Notes under the pieces: model-generated
Told to the model about the DNA's origin: nothing
What the model saw: only the letters and a program-made list of their open reading frames with translations
Database searches by the model: none
From: Bacteroidota bacterium
Lineage (GTDB): Bacteria > Bacteroidota > Bacteroidia > Flavobacteriales_D > Crocinitomicaceae
NCBI GenBank assembly: GCA_024280295.1
Contig: JAJRQK010000021.1
Span: forward strand, 1 to 64,000
DNA: 64,000 nt
Direction of reading: 5' to 3'
Shown: piece after piece, positions 1 to 8,948 of the stretch
Layout of the letters: the number at the start of each line of letters is the position of its first letter
Position numbering within the stretch: position 1 is the stretch's first letter
Program-made: the position numbers and the translations under genes

Positions 1-1
1 T

Positions 2-646
2 GATTTAACCACCGGATGGCAATATAACTTTAATAATGTCTGCAACTTCTCCACTTCGATTCCATTTTGGTGGGAAAAACTTTTACAAGACCCAGGATAT
101 GCCAACGGATTAAGATGTCGCTGGGATGAATTGAGGCAAGGTCCGCTGAAAACAACTACAATTAACAACTTCATTGACTCAGTTGCAAACTATATTCAAG
201 AAGGCAGAATTAGAAACTTTCAACGTTGGCCAATTATTGGAGTGTATATTAATTGGAATGGATTTGTTGGAAATACCTATCAAGAAGATGTTGATTATCT
301 GAAAAATTATATGGAGCAACGTTCACTTTGGATGGATGCAAATATTCCTGGAAATTGCAATTTAGCTACACCGGAAGTTGAATTTGAAGCAGAATATCAT
401 CGTGCGTGGCCAAATCCATTTACAGATAATGTAAACATAGGGTTTTCGTTGTTTAACTCAGGGGGGGTCGCAGTGCAAATCATTGATTTATCGGGAAGAG
501 TCATCAAGACAATTGATGTTGGCTTTAAAAGTGGTGGAGCGCACGCAATAAATCTCCAAAATTTGAATCTTGGGACAGGGAATTATCTATACAACATAAG
601 TGTTGATTCAGAGGTATTGTATTCTGGCAAATTGGTGAAAATGTAA
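2..646 (+). CDS. CotH-kinase-type T9SS cargo protein, C-terminal part
   Basis: The gene enters from the left edge; the open frame runs from base 2, leaving 214 residues of its end. The first ~130 residues look like the end of a CotH kinase family domain: a PFWWEKLL stretch, RCRWDELR, then NFQRWPIIG and NTYQEDVDYLKNY, a pattern known from large secreted CotH proteins of Bacteroidota. The last ~80 residues, starting AWPNPFTDNV and ending GKLVKM, form a type A T9SS sorting domain, so the protein should cross the outer membrane and be surface-attached or released. CotH domains are atypical protein kinases in Bacillus; activity here is unknown. The TAA stop overlaps the next start codon (TAATG). 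The missing 5' end prevents naming further domains. Confidence 0.8.
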   Translation, partial: DLTTGWQYNFNNVCNFSTSIPFWWEKLLQDPGYANGLRCRWDELRQGPLKTTTINNFIDSVANYIQEGRIRNFQRWPIIGVYINWNGFVGNTYQEDVDYLKNYMEQRSLWMDANIPGNCNLATPEVEFEAEYHRAWPNPFTDNVNIGFSLFNSGGVAVQIIDLSGRVIKTIDVGFKSGGAHAINLQNLNLGTGNYLYNISVDSEVLYSGKLVKM

Positions 647-990
647 TGCTGAAATTACTTCAAGGATTCGTACATGCCTTTCGAGGAATATCGATTGTTA
701 TTCGGTCAGAGCGTAATTTTCAGATTCATCTGATTGCATTTTTAGTTGTAATTTCTACTGGGGTCTACTTTCAAATTTCACGTTTTGAGTGGACTATCTT
801 GATCTTTGTTTCTTCCCTTGTTATGGGGTTGGAATTGGTAAATACCGCTGTGGAAAAACTGTGCAATGAAATTACGGAAGAGCAAAAATCAAGTATTCGA
901 AACATAAAAGATATATCAGCTGGGGCAGTATTAGTTGCGGCAATAGGGGCATTTATAATTGCTGCCATCATTTTTTCAGGGCATATTTAG
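646..990 (+). CDS. dgkA: Diacylglycerol/undecaprenol kinase family protein
   Basis: Small integral membrane lipid kinase of 114 residues, which phosphorylates diacylglycerol or undecaprenol with ATP at the inner membrane. The family signature is clear: E63 followed by NTAVE (66-70) and, after a short amphipathic stretch, KDISAGAVL (88-96). Three hydrophobic segments lie near residues 28-45, 48-66 and 92-112, the usual DgkA topology, and the length is typical. The start codon overlaps the stop of the CotH-type gene by one base, so the two are probably translated together, although their functions seem unrelated. Substrate cannot be told from sequence; in Gram-negatives of this group either lipid is possible. 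Confidence 0.9.
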   Translation: MLKLLQGFVHAFRGISIVIRSERNFQIHLIAFLVVISTGVYFQISRFEWTILIFVSSLVMGLELVNTAVEKLCNEITEEQKSSIRNIKDISAGAVLVAAIGAFIIAAIIFSGHI

Positions 991-1097
991 CACTATTAAT
1001 TTGTATACTTGAATGAAAATTTCTAGCTCGTTAGTTGCTACGAAAAATTTAACAGGAATTCTATCGACTGATTCTTTATCATCTACAAACTACTACT

Positions 1098-1870
1098 ATG
1101 ATTTCAAATTTTAGGCTAACTCTTTTATTGCTATTGCTAAATGGGATGAGCAATGCCCAGACATTAACATTACAACCTGATGCAATTGCAGGTAAAGATG
1201 CTCTACTTGGAAGTTTTGCGAATACAACTAATTATGGTAGCCATCCAGATCAAAATGCCGTTGCTTGGACGAATGGAGGGGCTACTTCAAACCACAGTCA
1301 ATAATTGATTTTGATCTTTCAACAATCCCTCCAGGATCGACAATTACGAGTGCAACATTGACGCTATACCATAATCCGCTTAGTGTAAATGCGAGTGCTA
1401 TCCATCAATCTCTCACTTCATCAAACGCAGCCGTTCTTAGCAGAATAACAACAGATTGGGACGAAAATATCGTTACTTGGGATACACAACCTTCAACGAC
1501 AAACTCTAATGAAATTTTACTTGCAGAAAGTACTTCACCAACAGAAGACTACATGATTGACGTTTCCCAACTGGTTCAAGACATAATTGATAATCCATCT
1601 ACAAGCTTTGGGTTCATGATTCAACTTCAGAACGAAACTAATTATGCGAGCTTAGTTTTTGCCTCTAGTGATAATTCAGATCCATCCAATCACCCAAAAC
1701 TAGAAGTCACCTACACTTCAACGGCTACAATTTCAGAGCTTAATCCAAGTAATAAGGAACTGGTCAAAATTGTTGATTTGCTTGGGCGGAACACATTTTT
1801 CCATTCAAATATTCCCTTGATTTATGTATATTCAGATGGTTCAACTGAGAAGGTTATGAAAATCGAGTAA
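1098..1870 (+). pseudogene. DNRLRE-domain T9SS cargo protein, broken by a one-base frameshift
   Basis: Two overlapping frames together make one protein. The first starts at 1098 with a signal peptide (ends SNAQ) and reads LQPDAIAGKDALLGSF, the usual beginning of a DNRLRE (carbohydrate-module/disaggregatase-related) domain, then stops at 1304. The second frame continues the same domain directly (IIDFDLSTIPPGSTITSATL, WDTQPST, SFGFMIQLQ) to 1870 and ends in a short type A T9SS tail (LVKIVDLLGRN ... STEKVMKIE). Adding one base near 1295-1298 restores one 257-residue protein. The ATG at 1265 in the second frame is only a chance start. It is either a recent null mutation or a sequencing error. Secreted surface protein if intact; function unknown. 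Confidence 0.75.
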
Positions 1871-1880
1871 AGCTCTGAAT

Positions 1881-2336
1881 TCAAAATCCAAATCCAACAT
1901 GCAACCCGGCACTTAGGTGAATATCTTCAGGGTCATAGGCAAATTCTAAAACTGGACCAATATGAAAATTAGTGCCCAATTCAAACTCGTATGAAGTCTC
2001 AAGGTGAAGTGCAAAGACAGGATTAGGATCAGCCGCTTCAATAGTTATTCCAGGAGAGGCATTAAAATTCCACCCACCTAAAATCGTGTAAGCGAATACA
2101 ATTCCATACGTGCTATGTTTATGCTCATCAAAAATCCGCTCATATCCAAGACCTATTCCAAATCTAGACTCTCCAAGTCGTCGCACAAAATGACTATGCA
2201 GTCCATAAGCGAAAGCCTCCTCTTTGGCAAAATAGACAAGAGAGTTTGCGATACCTATCTCGTTTTTATGGTGATCATGTTGAGCCAACAAGGAAAGTGG
2301 CAAACAAAATACACTACACAATAACCTATTCAACAT
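1881..2336 (-). CDS. Small secreted beta-barrel-like protein, function unknown
   Basis: A 151-residue protein with a signal peptide ending LLAQ followed by a His-rich patch (HDHHKN). The rest alternates polar and hydrophobic/aromatic residues in short strands rich in Gly and Tyr and ends in GFGF, with a C-terminal aromatic residue as in outer-membrane barrels. The size suits an eight-stranded barrel. It lies 25 bases after folA on the same strand, so it is probably the last gene of the thyA-capA-folA transcript, and converges with the broken DNRLRE gene 10 bases away. I do not recognise a named family. The His patch could bind metal, which is inference only. Confidence 0.6.
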   Translation of the reverse strand: MLNRLLCSVFCLPLSLLAQHDHHKNEIGIANSLVYFAKEEAFAYGLHSHFVRRLGESRFGIGLGYERIFDEHKHSTYGIVFAYTILGGWNFNASPGITIEAADPNPVFALHLETSYEFELGTNFHIGPVLEFAYDPEDIHLSAGLHVGFGF

Positions 2337-2361
2337 AGACGTTTTTTTATCTTAAATCCAA

Positions 2362-2871
2362 TTAGCGGACTTTTACATATTTCATTGCGGTGAAACTTTC
2401 CGAATGTTTCTCATTAATTTCCTGTTCGAAAAGCGTCTCAACCCTCCACTCCATCAGGTTGAATTTAGGAAAAAATGTATCAGCACCATACGAATGATTG
2501 ATATGCGTGATGTACATTTCGTCAATGATGTCGCCACTCATCGCTTGCTGGTAGATTTGACCGCCACCAATAATAAAAACAGTGCGGTCAGTTTCATTTT
2601 TAAATCTTTCTAGTGCTTCTTCTAATGAATGAAAGATTTCACAGTTTTCAGCAGAAAAGGACTTGTTGCGAGTCAGAATAACATTTAATCTATCTTCTAA
2701 TGGTCGATATTTATCGGGGATTGAGTCGTAATTTTTGCGCCCCATAATCACAATCTGTTCTTTTGTGATATTCTTGAAAAAGCGCATGTCATTTGGCAAG
2801 CGCCACATCAGATCATTATTTTTTCCAATTCCACGATCATGATCCATCGCAACAATAAGAGCTACCTTCAT
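2362..2871 (-). CDS. folA: Dihydrofolate reductase
   Basis: NADPH-dependent reduction of dihydrofolate to tetrahydrofolate in the cytoplasm, regenerating the cofactor spent by ThyA. The 169 residues match the usual size. Motifs in order: AMDHDRGIGKNND (8-20), the substrate-site W23 and D28 in MWRLPNDM, the NADPH motif MGRKNYDSIP (43-52), VILTRN (64-69) and IGGGQIY (101-107). Its ATG overlaps the TGA of the upstream capA-like gene (ATGA, 4 bases), and thyA lies just before that, so dTMP synthesis and folate recycling are on one transcript. Confidence 0.96.
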   Translation of the reverse strand: MKVALIVAMDHDRGIGKNNDLMWRLPNDMRFFKNITKEQIVIMGRKNYDSIPDKYRPLEDRLNVILTRNKSFSAENCEIFHSLEEALERFKNETDRTVFIIGGGQIYQQAMSGDIIDEMYITHINHSYGADTFFPKFNLMEWRVETLFEQEINEKHSESFTAMKYVKVR

Positions 2872-4271
2872 TCAACAGGGGTTATTCCTTTCGGAGTGAC
2901 TTTTACTAGTTTCGGATTCTTCACACCGCAATCTCTAAGAAAATTTAAATGTCCTTGAGCCATCTTAGGATCGTTGTAAAATCCAGATAGATAATGATGC
3001 GCTCCTTTTAGATCAACCGATCTTCTAAAATAGTGTCCCAAAATCTTATTTCTCATCATTTCAGCACCATTTTCTGTTGCATCGATGCTGTAATGCCATG
3101 ATAAATGATGTTTAAACCGCTGTGAAATCATTGGATCATTCTCTACGATTGACTCTTTTACGATTCCTTTGTTTTCGGCTCCGTATAATTTTCGACTGTC
3201 AGCAAAGAATTCCTTCATCTTAGCATATTCACTAGTAGAAATGAAGTCTGATCGATATGCGTTGTAATTGAAATCGGGCAGAATATAGTACTGCTTGATT
3301 TTACCTTCTTGTCGTTTAAGAACATATACGAGATGGTAATCTACCTTGTCCAATTTCACCTCTGATCCTTTCTTTTTAATCTGAGCACCAACCATTACAC
3401 CTCCACGCGTATATCGAATTTGCATATTCGAGACAAAATTACCGAGTGACCAAACAGTCAATTTCTCTTCGCCATTAATTTTCTTTTTCTCAATAGGCTG
3501 TACAACATGTGGATGTCCACCAATTACCATATCAGCTCCAGCACGATAACAAACTTGCTCATACGTTTTTTGATAACGATTAGGCAATGGTTTATACTCT
3601 TTCCCCCAATGCATATTACATATAATATAGTCTGCCTTGAGTTCTTTCGCTCGTGCAATATCTTCTTTAATCACAACACTATCAATGTAATTGATGATTA
3701 AAGGTTTCGCCACTGAAAGACCATTTGTTCCATAGGTGTAATTCAAGATTGCGACATTCATCCCATTTTGTTCAACCATTAACGGATAGTTGGCATCGCG
3801 TTCTGCTTGATTTCTAAAAGTTCCCGTATGCATAACGTCCAATTCATCGAGGACATCAAGGGTTCTGATTACGCCTTTCGCACGACCATCACACGAGTGA
3901 TTGTTAGCTGTTAGAAGCACATTAAATCCTGCATCAACAGCTGCAGAGGGTAATTCATCTGGTGCTGAGAATTGTGGATACCCTTTGTAAGGTTTACCTG
4001 GGTGAGTTACTTCAAGATTAGCAATTCGAATATCATATTCTTCAACAATAGGTTTAATAAACTTCCACCCATCATCATAATCGTAAGTTTTAGTGGTGGG
4101 GTTGTAAGCAGCATTGATTTGACCGTCATGTTGCATAATATCACCCACGAACAGAAAAGACAAGGAATCTACCTGAGCAATTGTATTAAAAGGAAGTGCA
4201 AATAAACTAAACAGCCACAGCAGCCTTAATTCCTGGATGCGGGTCGTAATTGATAAGTTCAAAATCTTCAT
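2868..4271 (-). CDS. CapA-family (PGA_cap) metallophosphatase-like protein
   Basis: A 467-residue protein with a signal peptide ending FNTIAQ and a CapA/PgsA domain (about residues 35-330) of the calcineurin-like fold. Visible motifs are [35 protein letters not shown] and GGHPHVVQP, which supply the D, N and H metal ligands. CapA proteins take part in poly-gamma-glutamate capsule handling, but many homologues in Bacteroidota are uncharacterised periplasmic or lipid-anchored enzymes. A longer frame starts at 4298, but the ATG at 4271 puts a normal signal peptide at the N-terminus. No ATG or GTG lies further in before the signal core, so the gene really overlaps the end of thyA by 65 bases. The stop overlaps folA by 4 bases. 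Confidence 0.85.
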   Translation of the reverse strand: MKILNLSITTRIQELRLLWLFSLFALPFNTIAQVDSLSFLFVGDIMQHDGQINAAYNPTTKTYDYDDGWKFIKPIVEEYDIRIANLEVTHPGKPYKGYPQFSAPDELPSAAVDAGFNVLLTANNHSCDGRAKGVIRTLDVLDELDVMHTGTFRNQAERDANYPLMVEQNGMNVAILNYTYGTNGLSVAKPLIINYIDSVVIKEDIARAKELKADYIICNMHWGKEYKPLPNRYQKTYEQVCYRAGADMVIGGHPHVVQPIEKKKINGEEKLTVWSLGNFVSNMQIRYTRGGVMVGAQIKKKGSEVKLDKVDYHLVYVLKRQEGKIKQYYILPDFNYNAYRSDFISTSEYAKMKEFFADSRKLYGAENKGIVKESIVENDPMISQRFKHHLSWHYSIDATENGAEMMRNKILGHYFRRSVDLKGAHHYLSGFYNDPKMAQGHLNFLRDCGVKNPKLVKVTPKGITPVE

Positions 4272-5001
4272 AGGTGAATGCAAATAAGTCTTTAACATTA
4301 GGGTTAATCTTCATTGTTGGCAGTGGTCGAATGTCTCGGCTCAACAATAATTCTGTTTGCTCCATGTGATTACTGTACAAGTGAGCATCCCCGAAAGTAT
4401 GAACAAAATCACCGACCTCCAAATCACACACTTGGGCAATCATCATAGTTAATAATGCGTACGAAGCAATATTGAATGGTACACCTAAAAAAGTGTCTGC
4501 ACTACGTTGATATAATTGACAGCTCAATTTACCATCAGCGACATAAAATTGAAATAGCGAATGACAAGGAGGTAACGCCATATTATCAACATCAGCTACG
4601 TTCCAAGCAGAAACAATGTGTCGCCGAGAGTTTGGATTGTTTTTGATTGAATCTATGATTTTCGTAATCTGATCAATCGTTCCACCTTTTCCGTCTGGCC
4701 AACTTCTCCATTGCTGCCCATAAACGGGACCTAAATCACCATTCTCATCAGCCCACTCATTCCAAATTGAAACTTTATTATCTTTCAGGTACTTGATATT
4801 CGTATCTCCTTGAAGAAACCAAAGTAACTCAATAATAATAGAGCGTAAATGCAATTTTTTCGTTGTTACACACGGAAACCCTTCTGATAAATCAAAACGC
4901 ATCTGATATCCAAATACAGAAATCGTTCCAGTTCCAGTTCTATCACCCTTTTGAGTTCCATTTTCCTTAATGTGATGAAGTAATTCATGATACTGTTTCA
5001 T
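4207..5001 (-). CDS. thyA: Thymidylate synthase
   Basis: Makes dTMP from dUMP with methylene-tetrahydrofolate, releasing dihydrofolate. The 264-residue length equals the E. coli enzyme. The catalytic cysteine is C146 in [10 protein letters not shown], followed by the folate/dUMP-binding stretch [20 protein letters not shown], with R21 near the N-terminus and the C-terminal GIKAAVAV. It heads a minus-strand operon; downstream are a capA-like gene (65-base overlap) and folA, so producer and recycler of dihydrofolate are co-transcribed. Confidence 0.98.
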   Translation of the reverse strand: MKQYHELLHHIKENGTQKGDRTGTGTISVFGYQMRFDLSEGFPCVTTKKLHLRSIIIELLWFLQGDTNIKYLKDNKVSIWNEWADENGDLGPVYGQQWRSWPDGKGGTIDQITKIIDSIKNNPNSRRHIVSAWNVADVDNMALPPCHSLFQFYVADGKLSCQLYQRSADTFLGVPFNIASYALLTMMIAQVCDLEVGDFVHTFGDAHLYSNHMEQTELLLSRDIRPLPTMKINPNVKDLFAFTYEDFELINYDPHPGIKAAVAV

Positions 5002-5166
5002 GGCCTTTGCCTAATTTTTGTCCTTCAAAAGTAGCTGTTTTACATGGATTGATGGAAGGAATGTTCGTAACTGTTAGTGATGTTGAAAAAATGACTCTGA
5101 AAATAAAGCAGGTTTCTGTTGGTGATCCTCGAATAATGATAGTCCTAAAATTGCTATCTTCGCTCT

Positions 5167-5562
5167 ATGAGGATATTACTTGTCTTATTGATTATGCTCC
5201 CATCCTTGGCTTCTGCTCAAAAAGAGATTGAGTTGAAGCGCAGGTATTTTGGAAGTTATGAGGGGATTGTTCCAGCTTATAAGCTGGGAACTGCTCTTGA
5301 CGTTGTTGATGTTGAGGAATCAGTGATTCAGATTATTCTTAATAAGGGTGAGATTTCTGTGACTGTTGGAAATCGGAAAATTTATGGAACTTATGAAGTG
5401 ATGTTTCAGGCGGATAAGTATTATTTGTTAGATGCAAGCATGAATGGTCAGTTGGTCAATGAGCGAATTCTTGTCTATAAGCGTGGAAAACGAATTGCCA
5501 GAGATGGTCTTTATCCTCAACCTGTTTCAACTATGAAAAAAGTGAAGCGATTTAATAAATAG
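5167..5562 (+). CDS. Small secreted protein, function unknown
   Basis: A 131-residue protein with a typical signal peptide (MRILLVLLIMLPSLASAQ). The mature part has short beta-type segments (SYEGIVPAYKLGTAL, ISVTVGNRKIYGTYEV, YYLLDASM) and a strongly basic C-terminus (KRGKRIARDG and KKVKRFNK). I do not recognise a family. A near-match to the Bacteroidota -7 box (TATCTTCG, 5155-5162) lies four bases before the ATG, so the mRNA may be almost leaderless. The 3' end overlaps the convergent histidine kinase gene by 11 bases. Confidence 0.65.
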   Translation: MRILLVLLIMLPSLASAQKEIELKRRYFGSYEGIVPAYKLGTALDVVDVEESVIQIILNKGEISVTVGNRKIYGTYEVMFQADKYYLLDASMNGQLVNERILVYKRGKRIARDGLYPQPVSTMKKVKRFNK

Positions 5563-6892
5563 GCAATTTGATATAGAAGGTTGAGCCTTTACCTAAGACA
5601 CTTTTAACTTGTATCTCCCCTTCATGCTCCTCTACAATTAGCTTTACGTAATGTAATCCTAGACCGAAGCCTTTAACATCATGTAAATTCCCAGTAGGAA
5701 CACGATAGAATTTATCAAAGATCATTTTAAGGTCGTCTCGTTTCATTCCAATTCCATTATCCTCGATCTCCATATAGAACCAACGATTGTCCGATTTCGT
5801 TCTTATTTTAATGCTAGGTTTCTCTTTACAATACTTTATAGCATTGTCTATTAAGTTGTAAACCACGTTCGAAATATGGACAGGATCTGCATTAATACAC
5901 TCGCTTGAAGCATTCATCTCCAAATCAATTTCTCCTCCACTTTCATTTTGATTAAACAAAAAGTTGTCCTTTACCTCTTCTAACAACTCATGAACTGCAA
6001 ACTTCTCTTTCGAAAGAGTGATTTTATCTTTCTCTAATTTGGCAACGTTCAATACACGTTCCACTTGATGCTCTAGTCGTTTATTTTCTTTAAAAATAAT
6101 ACCTGCATATTGCTGAAGTTTTTCAGAATCGTTTGTGAAATCCGTTCGCATGATCATTTCTGCGGAGAGACCGATGGTGGAAATTGGTGTCTTAAGTTCG
6201 TGAGTCATGTTATTAATGAAGTCTGTTTTAACCTCAGACAGGCGCTTTTGACGAATAATAACACTCACAGCAAACATGAAAAAGATGAGTACAACAACAA
6301 CAATAATAATCAAATAATAATAAGGTGAATACACTTCATCAATTTTACTTTCGAAAGATGCCGTTTCTAAGTTTGGAAAGAAGACGGTGAAATAGTGATC
6401 TTCTTTAGATTTCATCATTTTCTTATGCAACTCAGCAGAGACAGGATCTGGAATGGATTTAAAAATCGTATCGAATTTAATCAGTTCTCCAAATGCGAAT
6501 TCTTCAGAAAAACAATCGTAAATTCCATAGCGAAAATCTTGATGGACTTGCTGTGCATAAAATTGCCGCTTCAGAAGATTTTCCAAATGAAGGGGGATTA
6601 TTTCTTTACTAATTTGGACAGAAAAGTAATTATCCTCAATCTGCTTTATAGAGCCATAAAGGTCAGAACTATCTTTAATGTCTGTTGAAATATCTTCGAG
6701 GACATTGTGAAGTGAAATAGTTGTTTGTTTTATAAAACTGATGAGATTCAAGCTGTCTTCCCGCTCTTGAAGTTCAATATTAGTTGCTTGCATTGCTCCC
6801 GTTTGCTGAATCCAAAGAACCTGAACGATCATAATGCTGATCAAAGAAACTGCCCCCAAGATAATTACGGTGTTGATCGTTCTTCTATTCAC
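5552..6892 (-). CDS. Membrane sensor histidine kinase (orphan)
   Basis: A 446-residue two-component sensor. Transmembrane segments at about 10-30 and 191-213 flank a ~160-residue periplasmic sensor region without a recognisable domain. The cytoplasmic part has the HisKA H-box FINNMTHELKTP with phospho-acceptor H231, the N-box around N346/N350, the G1 motif DNGIGM (378-383), the F-box region FDKFYR and G2 GFGLGL (408-413), so it should be active. No response regulator lies beside it in this window, so its partner is elsewhere. The upstream 500 bases are non-coding. The signal it senses is unknown. Confidence 0.92.
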   Translation of the reverse strand: MNRRTINTVIILGAVSLISIMIVQVLWIQQTGAMQATNIELQEREDSLNLISFIKQTTISLHNVLEDISTDIKDSSDLYGSIKQIEDNYFSVQISKEIIPLHLENLLKRQFYAQQVHQDFRYGIYDCFSEEFAFGELIKFDTIFKSIPDPVSAELHKKMMKSKEDHYFTVFFPNLETASFESKIDEVYSPYYYLIIIVVVVLIFFMFAVSVIIRQKRLSEVKTDFINNMTHELKTPISTIGLSAEMIMRTDFTNDSEKLQQYAGIIFKENKRLEHQVERVLNVAKLEKDKITLSKEKFAVHELLEEVKDNFLFNQNESGGEIDLEMNASSECINADPVHISNVVYNLIDNAIKYCKEKPSIKIRTKSDNRWFYMEIEDNGIGMKRDDLKMIFDKFYRVPTGNLHDVKGFGLGLHYVKLIVEEHEGEIQVKSVLGKGSTFYIKLPIY

Positions 6893-7332
6893 GATCTAAA
6901 AATACGAAAAGAGAATGATCAACTGATAAGATTAAGAGTATGTTAACAACAAAGTGAGTGATTTTACTGCATTCTCACTTGTTCCCCAAAAAAAACTACT
7001 TGTAAATTCTGTTTTATAGCGACTCAGCAAGCGATAGTACAAACTCTCAAACACATGCCAGTCTCTGTTTTGTATGTATTGGTGTAGTTTTCAAGAGGCC
7101 ATTGATGTGCCTAATCCAATATTTGCCTAATAAGTGGTTTGTTGGTGTTTTTGTTTCGTCGGAAGTGTCCTTTATATTTATATAAAAATTTGTCGAACTC
7201 AAAAACAAGAGATTCTGAATACTTTTTAAAATTTCGACTTCCGGATGCTAGTGAACTAAAAATTAGCGTTTTAATTTAAGTGTGTTAAAGATAAGTAATG
7301 ATGATTCCACTTTTTGATAAAATATTTGGAGT
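6893..7332. other. Long intergenic region without a gene
   Basis: About 440 bases between the histidine kinase start and the terminator of the small lipoprotein gene. I find no frame with coding character on either strand and no recognised RNA. The only structure seen is an imperfect hairpin at 6948-6983 (arms AACAAAGTGAG and CTCACTTGTT, one bulged A, ~15-base loop) about 55 bases upstream of the kinase start. It has no T-run, so it is not an obvious terminator and could be part of the kinase leader. Confidence 0.5.
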
Positions 7333-7367
7333 AAAAAAAATAGGGTCTACTATATAATAGTGACCCT
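7333..7367 (-). terminator. Rho-independent terminator of the small lipoprotein gene
   Basis: Read on the minus strand, a hairpin with arms AGGGTC/GACCCT extended by ACTAT/ATAGT (one bulged base, three-base loop) is followed by eight T residues (A-run at 7333-7340 on the plus strand). It starts 24 bases after the stop codon of the 7391-7612 gene. Confidence 0.9.
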
Positions 7368-7390
7368 ACTTTTAATACATCAAAAATCAA

Positions 7391-7612
7391 TTACTTGATC
7401 ACGCAAGTTGTTGATGAAGTTGTACCTCCAACTGAAGCTGACGACTCAAGTCCATCACACGCATCTTTTGCTTTCTTTTTAGTGTTATTGATTGTTAAAG
7501 ACGTTGTTGAAGAAACACCTCCAAAATCCGTAGTACACTCACAAGTGTAATCTTTCTTACATGACATTAAACCAAATGCAGCGAATACCGCTACTGCTAA
7601 TACTTTTTTCAT
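7391..7612 (-). CDS. Small lipoprotein, function unknown
   Basis: A 73-residue protein with a lipoprotein signal (GLMSCKK, lipid-attachment C18) followed by a short mature domain rich in Ser/Thr with further cysteines in YTCEC, DACDG and STTCVIK. The paired cysteines suggest disulphides in the periplasm or outside the outer membrane. It is a stand-alone gene: a promoter-like sequence precedes it and a very strong terminator follows. I do not recognise a named family. Confidence 0.75.
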   Translation of the reverse strand: MKKVLAVAVFAAFGLMSCKKDYTCECTTDFGGVSSTTSLTINNTKKKAKDACDGLESSASVGGTTSSTTCVIK

Positions 7613-7645
7613 AATGGTAAATTATATTAAGTTGAAAATTACAAG

Positions 7646-7676
7646 CGAATATATTACAATAATACCAGTTATACAA
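7646..7676 (-). promoter_or_regulatory. Promoter candidate for the small lipoprotein gene
   Basis: On the minus strand TTG, 20 bases, then TATATTCG, one mismatch from the Bacteroidota -7 box TAnnTTTG. It ends 33 bases before the ATG. Confidence 0.5.
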
Positions 7677-7755
7677 AAAACCAAAGGATTAACAACTACA
7701 TCGGTACATATTGCACTTAATTTACGATCCCCTCACCAAGAATGTAGAATAATAA

Positions 7756-8733
7756 CTATCTATACATCAAAGATTTAACCGCATCAATAACGCGCTTTGA
7801 ATTTGGTAGCGCTTCTTCTATTAATGTTGGCGAAAACGCTAAAGGAGTATCAGTCTGCATAACACGCATTACAGGAGCATCCAAGTAATCAAAAGCATAT
7901 CTTTGTAGATGATAAGCCATTTCGGAAGCTATCGAGGCAAGTGGCCAAGATTCTTCAACGACAACACATCGATTTGTTTTCTTTATTGACTCAACTACCG
8001 TTGGATAATCAATAGGGCGTACTGTTCTTAAATCAATTACCTCACAACTGATTCCTTCTTTCTCTAAAAATTCAACCGCTTCAGCAACTACTTTAAGAAT
8101 TTTTCCGAATGAGACAATAGTAACATCCGTACCCTTTTTCGTTACATTAGCAACTCCAATCGGGATCATAAATTCACCTTCGGGAACCTCCCCTTTATCA
8201 CCATACATTTTTTCAGACTCAAGGAAGACAACGGGATCATTGTCTCTAATGGCAGCCTTCAATAAACCTTTCGCATCTGCAGGGTTAGCTGGTGTAACCA
8301 CCTTTAAACCTGGGACATGAGCGTAGAACGCTTCAAAACTTTGTGAATGAGTCGCTGCCAATTGCCCTGCTGTACCATTTCCTCCGCGAAAAACAATGGG
8401 ACAGTTGTATTGCCCACCTGACATTTGCAACATTTTTGCCGCGCTATTAATAATTTGATCTGCAGCAAGAATCGCAAAATTCCATGTCATAAACTCAACA
8501 ATTGGTCGAAGACCATTCATTGATGCACCAACTGCGATCCCTGTAAAACCAAGTTCTGCAATTGGCGTGTCAATTACACGTTTTGATCCAAATTCATCCA
8601 ACATTCCTTGAGAAACCTTATATGCACCATTATATTCAGCAACTTCTTCTCCTAAAAGGAAAACATTTTCGTCACGACGCATCTCCTCTGACATCGCCTC
8701 ACGTAAAGCTTCTCTAAATTGTAATGTTTTCAT
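7756..8733 (-). CDS. pdhB: Pyruvate dehydrogenase E1 component, beta subunit
   Basis: The 325-residue beta chain of the heterotetrameric (alpha2beta2) E1, which with thiamine diphosphate decarboxylates pyruvate and acetylates E2. Characteristic stretches: LQFREALREAMSEEM at the start, LGEEVAEYNGAYKVSQG, DTPIAELGFTGIAVGA (the ThDP-contacting Glu is in PIAE), MSGGQYNCPIVFRG, and the C-terminal domain with VSFGKILK and VVEESWP. The open frame begins at 8772, but the conserved N-terminus MKTLQFREA fits the ATG at 8733. No pdhA or E2 gene is next to it; these must lie elsewhere. Branched-chain E1 beta is the main alternative, less likely given the overall match. Confidence 0.93.
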   Translation of the reverse strand: MKTLQFREALREAMSEEMRRDENVFLLGEEVAEYNGAYKVSQGMLDEFGSKRVIDTPIAELGFTGIAVGASMNGLRPIVEFMTWNFAILAADQIINSAAKMLQMSGGQYNCPIVFRGGNGTAGQLAATHSQSFEAFYAHVPGLKVVTPANPADAKGLLKAAIRDNDPVVFLESEKMYGDKGEVPEGEFMIPIGVANVTKKGTDVTIVSFGKILKVVAEAVEFLEKEGISCEVIDLRTVRPIDYPTVVESIKKTNRCVVVEESWPLASIASEMAYHLQRYAFDYLDAPVMRVMQTDTPLAFSPTLIEEALPNSKRVIDAVKSLMYR

Positions 8734-8948
8734 GTTCAAATTATTTAAGCTCCCAACATTAAGGGTCGCCAAATGTACTAAAATTCGATATTAAGTAGAA
8801 ACTTTTTCAGAGAGAGACGCATTTTTCTCGGCTGAGGCACAACTACTGTCAATCTGGCCAGAATAGTCGAGCGAATTCAAGAAACGTTTCAGTATTGCTT
8901 AGACCTATTTTATTTTTCTTGGAATTATATTTTTCATACATTTACAAG

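Noticed and set aside
1265-1870. Independent gene starting at the ATG at 1265
   Set aside because: Its first ~12 codons are the out-of-frame image of the upstream frame; the domain continues from the 1098 frame, so this is the second half of one broken gene.
5007-5231. Open frame covering the thyA upstream region
   Set aside because: No signal, domain or coding character; it overlaps the better-supported secreted gene at 5167 in another frame.
8734-8772. Longer pdhB start at 8772
   Set aside because: Adds 13 residues not seen in E1 beta proteins; the ATG at 8733 begins the conserved MKTLQFREA.
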